This document shows, piece by piece, positions 1 through 6,406 of a stretch of DNA of 7,411 bases (position 1 is its first letter; the number at the start of each line of letters is the position of its first letter). The stretch is from Thermoflexus sp. (GTDB taxonomy: Bacteria; Chloroflexota; Anaerolineae; B4-G1; DUEL01), in assembly GCA_028276215.1 (NCBI GenBank), contig JAPYWT010000112.1:1-7411 (forward strand), written 5' to 3'. Position numbers and translations under genes: made by a program. Below the pieces are notes generated by a model that did not search any database, was not told where the DNA came from, and was given only the letters and a program-made list of their open reading frames with translations.

Positions 1-1
1 G

Positions 2-262
2 CCAGAGTATGATGCGCTGGTGCGGGATTTGCTCCGGGAGGCGGCCGTGCTGATAGAGTGGAGCGCTCCCTGTGTCCCGCCGGAGTTTCATCTGGAACTG
101 GCCGGCCTGCAGCGGGAGATGCTGGCCTGGAGGGCGGTCTGGCCGGTGGAGGGGGCCCGGCATCTGCTCTCCCTGCGGGCTCGCCAGGCGTCCGATCTGA
201 TGCTCTGGCGGGCGGGATTGATCCCGCCAAAGGAGGAGGAAGCGTGGAGTACGAAGCGGTAA
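2..262 (+). CDS. 3' end of an unidentified protein, overlapping gatB
   Basis: The frame is open from the window edge to a TAA stop at 260-262, so this is the C-terminal 86 residues of a gene that starts outside the window. A GTG at position 20 could be a start, but no Shine-Dalgarno sequence precedes it, so truncation by the window edge is more likely. The codons carry the same strong third-position G/C bias as the neighbouring genes, which supports real coding. The peptide looks helical and rich in Leu, Arg, Glu and Trp, with no signal peptide, membrane segment or motif I recognise. Its last 19 bases overlap the gatB start and it carries the gatB ribosome-binding site, so the two genes are probably co-transcribed and translationally coupled. 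I do not recognise the family and assign no function. Confidence 0.6.
   Translation, partial: PEYDALVRDLLREAAVLIEWSAPCVPPEFHLELAGLQREMLAWRAVWPVEGARHLLSLRARQASDLMLWRAGLIPPKEEEAWSTKR
229..240 (+). promoter_or_regulatory. Ribosome-binding site that fixes the gatB start
   Basis: The purine run aaaggaggagga contains a perfect AGGAGG core at 231-236, seven bases before the GTG at 244. The gatB frame is open upstream to about position 58, so this site is what places the start at 244. It lies inside the coding sequence of the overlapping upstream gene. Confidence 0.85.
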
Positions 263-1686
263 TCGGCCTGGAAGTCCATGCGCAGGTTCATACCCGTTCC
301 AAAATGTTCTGCGCGTGTCCGGTGATGGAGGACACGGGGGACCTGCCGCCCAACACGTACGTCTGCCCGGTCTGCACGGCGATGCCGGGGACGCTCCCTG
401 TCATCAACCGCCGCGCGGTGGAACTGACGCTGATGACCGCACTGGCCCTCAACTGTGAGGTTCCCCCCGTCTCCTTCTTCGCCCGCAAGTCCTACTTCTA
501 CCCGGACCTGCCCAAGGGCTACCAGATTTCCCAGCACGGGTTGCCCCTGGGGGTCAACGGGTACCTGGACATCCAGACGGAGGCCGGGCCCCGGCGCGTC
601 CGAATCAACAACGTCCACCTGGAGGAGGACACCGGGAAACTCTACCACGTGGGCAACGTCACGCTGGTGGACTTCAACCGGGCCGGGGTGCCGCTGATAG
701 AGATTGTCACCGAGCCGGACATGCGCTCCGCCGAGGAGGTGCGGGAGTACGCGGAGCGGCTGCGGGAGATTCTGGTCTACCTGGGCGTCAACTCCGGGGA
801 TATGGAGAAGGGGGTGATGCGGTTTGAGGCCAGCGTCAGTGTCCGCCCGAAGGGGACGGATGTGCTGAACCCGCGCCACGAGATTAAGAACCTGAACTCT
901 TTCCGCGCGCTGTATCGGGCGGTGGCCTACGAGGTCGCGCATCAGATAGAGGTGCTGGAGAGCGGCGGGCGGGTGTTCCAGCAGACGATGGGCTGGGACG
1001 AGGGGCGGGGGGTGACCTACGTCCAGCGGAGCAAGGAGTACGCGGAGGACTACCGGTACTTCCCGGAGCCGGACCTGCCGCCGCTGGAGATCGGTCGGGA
1101 ATGGCTGGAGGAACTGCGGCGGGGGCTGCCGGAACTCCCCACCGCGCGGCGGGCCCGCTTTGTCCACGAGTACGGCCTGGGCGCGTACGAGGCCGACCTG
1201 CTGGTCGCTGACCGGGCGGTTGCCGATTACTACGAGGCGGCGGTCCGGATGGGGACCGTCAGCCCGAAAGTGGTTGCCAACTGGGTCACGGTGGACCTGT
1301 TCCGGGTGATGAAGGAGTCCGGTAAGGGGATCGCGGAACTCCCGGTGAGTCCGCAGGCGCTGGTGGAACTGATCGGGCTGGTGGAGTCGGGGACTGTCAA
1401 CCTGAACACCGGGCGGGAAGTGCTGGACGAAATGGCGGCAACGGGGAAGTCGGCCCGCCAGATTGTGGAGGAGAAGGGGCTGGCCCAGATTTCGGACGAG
1501 GCGGCGCTGCGGGCGGTGGTGGAGCGGGTGCTGGATGAGAACCCGACACAGGTGGCCCAGTACCTGGCGGGGAAGGAGCAGGTGGCGGGCTGGCTGATGG
1601 GGCAGGTGATGCGCGCCACCGGCGGCAAGGCCAACCCGCAGATGGTGCGCGGCCTGCTGGTGGATGCGCTGGAGAAGCGGCGGTAG
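244..1686 (+). CDS. gatB: Aspartyl/glutamyl-tRNA(Asn/Gln) amidotransferase subunit B
   Basis: GatB is the tRNA-binding and kinase subunit of the GatCAB complex. The complex converts mischarged Glu-tRNA(Gln), and in many species Asp-tRNA(Asn), to Gln-tRNA or Asn-tRNA in the cytoplasm, using ATP and glutamine-derived ammonia. The 480 residues from the GTG at 244 match the usual family length. The N-terminus reads EYEAVIGLEVHAQ, with E10 and H12. Four cysteines (23, 25, 41, 44) form the family's zinc-type cluster. RKSYFYPDLPKGYQISQ follows at 81-97, then HLEEDTGK at 125-132 and the signature VDFNRAGVPLIEI at 142-154. The last roughly 150 residues are the helical, YqeY-like tail that contacts tRNA, ending in GKANPQMVRGLLVDALEKR. 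No catalytic residue looks lost. gatA and gatC are not in this window and must lie elsewhere. There is no clear terminator before the next gene. Confidence 0.97.
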   Translation: MEYEAVIGLEVHAQVHTRSKMFCACPVMEDTGDLPPNTYVCPVCTAMPGTLPVINRRAVELTLMTALALNCEVPPVSFFARKSYFYPDLPKGYQISQHGLPLGVNGYLDIQTEAGPRRVRINNVHLEEDTGKLYHVGNVTLVDFNRAGVPLIEIVTEPDMRSAEEVREYAERLREILVYLGVNSGDMEKGVMRFEASVSVRPKGTDVLNPRHEIKNLNSFRALYRAVAYEVAHQIEVLESGGRVFQQTMGWDEGRGVTYVQRSKEYAEDYRYFPEPDLPPLEIGREWLEELRRGLPELPTARRARFVHEYGLGAYEADLLVADRAVADYYEAAVRMGTVSPKVVANWVTVDLFRVMKESGKGIAELPVSPQALVELIGLVESGTVNLNTGREVLDEMAATGKSARQIVEEKGLAQISDEAALRAVVERVLDENPTQVAQYLAGKEQVAGWLMGQVMRATGGKANPQMVRGLLVDALEKRR

Positions 1687-1702
1687 CGCGTTCCGAAAGT
1701 TG

Positions 1703-1711
1703 TGATACAAT
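1703..1711 (+). promoter_or_regulatory. Putative extended -10 promoter before the coiled-coil gene
   Basis: TGATACAAT fits the extended -10 pattern TGn-TAtAAT with one mismatch (TACAAT at 1706-1711). It lies in the short gap after the gatB stop. No convincing -35 box stands 16-18 bases upstream, which is tolerable for an extended -10. Transcription would begin near 1718, leaving a leader of about 25 bases before the ATG at 1744. The same TACAAT hexamer occurs before the dehydrogenase gene. The promoter is inferred from sequence pattern alone. Confidence 0.4.
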
Positions 1712-1731
1712 TGATGGCAGATCCGTTTCGT

Positions 1732-1739
1732 GGGAGGGG
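1732..1739 (+). promoter_or_regulatory. Ribosome-binding site selecting the ATG at 1744
   Basis: GGGAGGGG, with a GGAGG core at 1733-1737, stands six bases before the ATG at 1744. The frame is also open from a GTG at 1702 and an ATG at 1714, but neither has a comparable site, and 1702 falls within the putative -10 element. The ATG at 1744 is therefore the preferred start. Confidence 0.7.
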
Positions 1740-1743
1740 CCTT

Positions 1744-3084
1744 ATGCAGGCTGGGCGAGTTCTCACGATCTCACAGGGTGAGGCGATGGTGGAGGAGTTG
1801 CTCCGTCTGGTGGAGGAGCGGGCCGAGTGGCGGCTGCGGTTCCGTCGCGCTTTGCTGGGGGAGGTGGCGGTCTCATTCCAGGAGGTGTTAGAGACGCTGC
1901 AGCAGGTGGCCCGGATGCAGCAGCAGGGGGAGGAACGGACCTCTCGCCTGGAGGCCGCACTTTCTGTGCTGGCAGAGGCCCAGCAGCGTACAGCGGAGGC
2001 TGTCTTGGCCCTGGCCGAGGCGCAGCGGCGGTCGGAGGAGCGCACCTCCCGGATGGAGGCCGCCATTGCCGAACTGGCGGAGGCGCAGCGACGCACGGAG
2101 GAGCGGCTGGAAGCCCTGGCGGAGGCGCAGCGGCGCACGGAGGAGCGGGTGGGGCGCCTGGAGGCTGCTGTGGAAGCCCTGGCGGAGGCGCAGCGGCGCA
2201 CGGAGGAGCGGCTGGAGGCCCTGGCCGAGGCGCAGCGGCGGTCGGAGGAGCGCACCTCCCGGATGGAGGCCGCCATTGCCGAACTGGCGGAGGCGCAGCG
2301 GCGCACGGAGGAGCGGGTGGGGCGCCTGGAGGCTGCCGTGGAAGCCCTGGCGGAGGCGCAGCGGCGCACGGAGGAGCGGCTGGAGGCCCTGGCGGAGGCG
2401 CAGCGGCACATTGAGGAGCGGCTGGCGCGGCTGGAGGCCACGGTCCAAGAACTGGTGGAGGTCCAACGTCGGCATGAGGAGCGGCTGGCGCGGCTGGAGG
2501 CTATTGTGGAGGCCCTGGTGGAAGCCCAGCGCCGCACCGAGGAGCGGCTGACCCGCCTGGAGGATGCGGTCCAGGAACTGGTGAAAGTTGTGCAGAAGCA
2601 CGAGGAGCGCCTGGAGACCATTGAGCAGATTCTCGCTAAGGCCCTCATCCGGATGGACCGGTTGGAATCGCAGGTAGGCCAACTCGCCAATCGCCTGGGA
2701 TTGGACCTGGAGGTAGACGCCGAGGAGGTCTTGCGGAGTCTCCTGGAGGACCGGAGAATCCGGATGCTCCAGGAACCTTTTGCCTTAGAAGTGGATGGGG
2801 AGATGGACGTGGTCGTTCCAGTGGAACTGCCCACCGGAGAGCGGCCGTGGATCATCGTGGAGGTGAAGGGACGTCTCCGCCGGAAGGAACTGGGGGAGTT
2901 CCTGCAGCGCCTGCAGCGTCCTTCAATCCAGGAGGAACTCCAGAGAGCCGGGGTGCAGAAGCCCTACCTGCCTTATGCCTTCGGGCTGCGGGTATATGCC
3001 GATGTGGACCGGATGGCTGAAGAGGCGGGTGTTGGGGTGCTGAGTTTTCGCGGGGAGCGGGTAGCACCCCGGTTGTGGGAGTAA
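1744..3084 (+). CDS. Long coiled-coil protein with C-terminal PD-(D/E)XK nuclease-like domain (DUF3782-like)
   Basis: This 446-residue protein has three parts. Residues 1 to about 50 form a charged helical N-terminus. Residues from about 50 to 315 are an almost unbroken coiled coil, dominated by variants of LAEAQRRTEER arranged in 14- and 21-residue blocks. Residues from about 320 to 446 form a mixed alpha/beta domain. That domain contains DGEMDVVVPV (D355) followed by WIIVEVKG (E373, K375), the spacing of the D...ExK active site of the PD-(D/E)XK nuclease superfamily. From memory, proteins of this build, common in Chloroflexota, cyanobacteria and archaea, are annotated as DUF3782 or similar and have no settled function. 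There is no signal peptide or membrane segment, so it is probably cytoplasmic and oligomeric. It follows gatB with a 57-base gap and may have its own promoter. No toxin, methylase or recombinase partner is adjacent, so a restriction role is unsupported; DNA cleavage activity is only inferred. Confidence 0.85.
   Translation: MQAGRVLTISQGEAMVEELLRLVEERAEWRLRFRRALLGEVAVSFQEVLETLQQVARMQQQGEERTSRLEAALSVLAEAQQRTAEAVLALAEAQRRSEERTSRMEAAIAELAEAQRRTEERLEALAEAQRRTEERVGRLEAAVEALAEAQRRTEERLEALAEAQRRSEERTSRMEAAIAELAEAQRRTEERVGRLEAAVEALAEAQRRTEERLEALAEAQRHIEERLARLEATVQELVEVQRRHEERLARLEAIVEALVEAQRRTEERLTRLEDAVQELVKVVQKHEERLETIEQILAKALIRMDRLESQVGQLANRLGLDLEVDAEEVLRSLLEDRRIRMLQEPFALEVDGEMDVVVPVELPTGERPWIIVEVKGRLRRKELGEFLQRLQRPSIQEELQRAGVQKPYLPYAFGLRVYADVDRMAEEAGVGVLSFRGERVAPRLWE
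2011..2577 (+). repeat. In-frame array of 63-bp and 42-bp coiled-coil repeats
   Basis: Ten consecutive blocks, each beginning with a Leu codon of L(A/V)E(A/V)QR, start at 2011, 2074, 2116, 2179, 2221, 2284, 2347, 2389, 2452 and 2515. An eleventh, divergent block begins at 2578. Block lengths in residues are 21, 14, 21, 14, 21, 21, 14, 21, 21, 21, so every block keeps the heptad phase. Two long near-identical DNA duplications lie inside. Bases 2007-2106 match 2217-2316 with one mismatch (offset 210), and 2116-2238 match 2284-2406 with two mismatches (offset 168). Blocks after about 2406 are more diverged. The pattern indicates growth by unequal recombination or slippage in whole heptads. Confidence 0.92.
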
Positions 3085-3126
3085 GCGGTAGGATAACCGT
3101 CTGAGGAAAAGCAGGCGAAATCTCAC

Positions 3127-3154
3127 TTCTCACAGGGCAGTTTTCGGGTACAAT
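3127..3154 (+). promoter_or_regulatory. Putative promoter of the glutamate dehydrogenase gene
   Basis: TACAAT at 3149-3154 matches five of six bases of the -10 consensus. TTCTCA at 3127-3132 matches four of six of TTGACA with a 16-base spacer. A tandem direct repeat of TCTCAC (3121-3126 and 3128-3133) overlaps the -35 position and could be a regulator site, though that is speculative. Transcription would start near 3161 and give a leader of about 65 bases. The rest of the 141-base gap (3085-3225) shows no convincing terminator for the preceding gene and no riboswitch-like fold that I can recognise. Confidence 0.45.
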
Positions 3155-3210
3155 GGCGCGTTGTGCCGGAAAGATGCTCCAACCGTCAGAGATTCCCAAT
3201 CTAACTTCGT

Positions 3211-3218
3211 AAGGAGGT
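3211..3218 (+). promoter_or_regulatory. Ribosome-binding site of glutamate dehydrogenase
   Basis: AAGGAGGT is a perfect anti-Shine-Dalgarno match seven bases before the ATG at 3226. It fixes that start and suggests high translation. Confidence 0.88.
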
Positions 3219-3225
3219 ACAGTCC

Positions 3226-4539
<1,314 letters not shown>

Positions 4540-4544
4540 GTTTT

Positions 4545-4592
4545 TGACCTCACCCCACCCCCGCCGCAGGCGGCGGGGGAGGGGTGAGGTCA
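4545..4592. repeat. Large imperfect palindrome (REP/MITE-like) between convergent genes
   Basis: Two 22-base arms (4545-4566 and 4571-4592), starting tgacctcacccc and ending ggggtgaggtca, pair fully except for one A-A mismatch (4557 with 4580), around a four-base loop. It begins five bases after the dehydrogenase stop codon. On neither strand is it followed by a T tract; the T run at 4541-4545 lies before it on the + strand. It is therefore not a canonical terminator by itself. The nearly symmetric, very GC-rich arms resemble dispersed intergenic palindromes of bacterial genomes. Copy number cannot be judged from one window. Confidence 0.75.
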
Positions 4593-4599
4593 TCGCCGC

Positions 4600-4634
4600 A
4601 AGCCCGACGGGTTTTCCCGTCGGGCTTGTTGTTT
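4600..4634 (+). terminator. Intrinsic terminator of glutamate dehydrogenase
   Basis: A perfect 12-bp stem (aagcccgacggg at 4600-4611, cccgtcgggctt at 4616-4627) closes a TTTT loop and is followed by the T-rich run gttgttt at 4628-4634. This is a textbook Rho-independent terminator for + strand transcription. The T-rich side faces the + strand only. In the other direction the hairpin is followed by GC-rich sequence, so it would serve the convergent kinase gene poorly. Confidence 0.88.
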
Positions 4635-4642
4635 ATGGGGGG

Positions 4643-6352
4643 TCAGCGGCCCAGGGGGATGTAGTCCTGCAGGATGGAGTTGCCGATGAACTCCCGCAGG
4701 ATGGAGTTGTCGGGCACCATGTCGGGGGGGCAGGGGATGAACCACTCCAGGAAGGCCAGCAGCCGCTTCGCCTCCACCCGGCGGGGGCTGGGCGGCTCCA
4801 CCTGCCGCAGCAGCGGCTCCACCAGTGGCTTCAGCACCGCCAGTTCGTAGACCAGCGCCGAGTTGAACATCACGTCGGCGTTCTCCTGGTAGGGGAAGAT
4901 GTGCCGTTTCTCCCCCCGCCGTACGCTCTCCCACCGGTCCAGCGTCTCCTCGGCAGTGTATCCCCGGTACATGGCATCCCGCACGATGCGCCGAATCAGG
5001 CGCGTGTCCGTGGTCGGCACCCGGTTGTGCCGGTCCAGGTTCAGTTGGGTGAGCGCCGAGACGTACACCCGGAAAATCCGCTCCGGCGGTACCATAGGCA
5101 CCAGGTTGGGGTTCAGGCCGTGAATCCCCTCTACGATGATGACGTGGTCGGGCGTCAACTGCACCGTGGGCCCCTGCTGACGGGTCCCGCTGTGGAAGTC
5201 AAAGCGGGGCAGGGTGACTTCCCGCCCGTCCATTAACGCCAGCAGTTGCTGGTTGAAGAGAGCCAGGTCCAGCGCTTCCAGTGCCTCAAAGTCGTACTGT
5301 CCCTGCTCGTCTCGCGGGGTATGCTGGCGGTCCACGAAGTAGTCATCCAGCGCGATGGGGAAGGGCCGGACGCCGTGGGCCAGCAACTGGATGGAGAGCC
5401 GTTTGGAGAAGGTGGTCTTGCCGGACGCGGAGGGGCCGGCAATCAGCACCAGCCGGATGCGGTCGTGCTGTTCGGCGATGGTGTGGGCAATCTGGGCGAT
5501 GCGCTCTTCGTGCAGTGCCTCGGAGACCAGGATAATCTCCCGGATGCGTCCGTTCTCAATGGCGGCGTTCAGGTCCCCCACATCTTCCACGCCCAGCAGC
5601 CGCAGCCATTCCCCGTATTCCTGGAAGACGGCGTTCAGCCGGGGGGAATCCGTGTACGGGAGCAGTTGGGTGGGCCAGTGCCGCCGGGGGTACTGGAGGA
5701 TGAACCCCGGCGGCGAGGGGCGGAGGGCAAAATACTGGAGGTACCCGGTGGAGGGCACCATGTAGCCGTGAAAGTAGTCCTGGTAATCCCGCAGGCAGTA
5801 GAGGATGAGGTAATCTTTCCGACGGCGGGAGAAAAGGCGGACTTTGTCCTGCTGGCCCCGTGCCTGGAAGAGGGCGAGGGCTTCTTCAATGGGCACCCGT
5901 TTCTTGCAGATGGGCACGTCTTCTTCCACGATGCGCCGCATGTGGGCCTCAATCGTCCCCAATTCCTCCGCGGAGAAGGGTTCCCGGTTGAGCACCCGGC
6001 AGTAGAAGCCGCCGGAAGGGACGGAGTAGTCTATGACGACCTGGGCTTCCGGGAAGAGTTCGGAGACGGCAGTGACCAGCAGGAAGGAGAGGGAGCGCCG
6101 GTAGATGCGCACCCCGTCCGAATCGGAGAGGAAGATGGGGGTGACCTGGGCGTCCCGCTTCAGCGGGTAGGTCAACTCCCGCAGTTCCCCGTCCACCAGC
6201 GCGGCGATGATGGGGACGGGGTGGTCGGGGTAGGCGGCGCGCATGTAGGCCTCTACGGGCGTCCCCACCGGTGCTTCCCATGTCCGCCCGTCAGGAAAGG
6301 TCGCCTGAGCGGTCTGGCGAGGAGTGGATAATCGTACCCATTCGGTGCTCAT
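4643..6352 (-). CDS. TGS / ThrRS-editing-like / uridine-kinase-like nucleoside kinase
   Basis: This 569-residue protein has a TGS domain (about 12-75), then a module aligning with the second N-terminal (editing) domain of threonyl-tRNA synthetase (about 84-220). A linker leads to a P-loop kinase of the phosphoribulokinase/uridine kinase family (about 298-515). The kinase shows Walker A GPSASGKT (306-313), a LDDYF motif (335-339), YDFEALEALD (353-362), LPRFDF (381-386) and the strand VIIVEGIHGLN (404-414). The C-terminus reads VPDNSILREFIG (546-557). The likely reaction is ATP-dependent phosphorylation of a nucleoside such as uridine, but the substrate is unproven. All four ThrRS editing residues are replaced, so the front half probably senses or binds RNA or nucleotide rather than editing tRNA. 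The ATG at 6352 was chosen because the domain match begins just after it; its TAGGAAA site is weak and close. A GTG at 6364 or an ATG at 6415 is possible. It probably follows the CPBP-Nudix gene in one transcript. Confidence 0.88.
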   Translation of the reverse strand: MSTEWVRLSTPRQTAQATFPDGRTWEAPVGTPVEAYMRAAYPDHPVPIIAALVDGELRELTYPLKRDAQVTPIFLSDSDGVRIYRRSLSFLLVTAVSELFPEAQVVIDYSVPSGGFYCRVLNREPFSAEELGTIEAHMRRIVEEDVPICKKRVPIEEALALFQARGQQDKVRLFSRRRKDYLILYCLRDYQDYFHGYMVPSTGYLQYFALRPSPPGFILQYPRRHWPTQLLPYTDSPRLNAVFQEYGEWLRLLGVEDVGDLNAAIENGRIREIILVSEALHEERIAQIAHTIAEQHDRIRLVLIAGPSASGKTTFSKRLSIQLLAHGVRPFPIALDDYFVDRQHTPRDEQGQYDFEALEALDLALFNQQLLALMDGREVTLPRFDFHSGTRQQGPTVQLTPDHVIIVEGIHGLNPNLVPMVPPERIFRVYVSALTQLNLDRHNRVPTTDTRLIRRIVRDAMYRGYTAEETLDRWESVRRGEKRHIFPYQENADVMFNSALVYELAVLKPLVEPLLRQVEPPSPRRVEAKRLLAFLEWFIPCPPDMVPDNSILREFIGNSILQDYIPLGR

Positions 6353-6376
6353 TTTCCTACTCACTCGTTCGTGCGT

Positions 6377-6406
6377 TGTAGGACAACTGCGAGCAGTTGT
6401 CCTACA
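6377..6406. repeat. Perfect 14-bp palindrome overlapping a stop codon
   Basis: Arms tgtaggacaactgc (6377-6390) and gcagttgtcctaca (6393-6406) are exact reverse complements separated by GA. The TAG stop of the CPBP-Nudix gene (complement of 6402-6404) lies inside one arm, and the rest fills the gap before the kinase start at 6352. No T tract follows on either strand, so it is not a standard terminator. In RNA it would form a very stable hairpin between two probably co-transcribed genes. It could be a dispersed palindromic element or an mRNA processing or attenuation hairpin. Confidence 0.85.

Noticed and set aside
58..243. N-terminal extension of gatB from an upstream in-frame start.
   Set aside because: The extension is Gly/Ala-rich and lies out of frame within the upstream gene. 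The Shine-Dalgarno site at 231-236 and the family N-terminus place the start at 244.
88..1710. Long open frame on the - strand opposite gatB (540 residues).
   Set aside because: It is the GC-rich shadow of gatB, with no recognisable domain, His/Arg/Pro-rich composition and no ribosome-binding site.
1827..2414. Gly/Ala-rich + strand frame (GGAAAHGGA repeats) inside the coiled-coil gene.
   Set aside because: It is an out-of-frame reading of the same 42/63-base repeats. The heptad frame has coherent coiled-coil and nuclease-like domains and a proper start.
2011..2577. Possible CRISPR array or non-coding tandem repeat.
   Set aside because: Units are contiguous without spacers, are exact multiples of seven codons and stay in frame in a coiled-coil protein.
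1230..2855. Long - strand open frame very rich in Ser and Arg.
   Set aside because: It spans two real + strand genes and the gap between them. Its repeated composition only mirrors the coiled-coil repeats on the other strand.
5246..6331. Long + strand frame opposite the kinase gene (361 residues).
   Set aside because: It is antisense to clearly recognisable TGS and kinase motifs and has no homology-like motif of its own.
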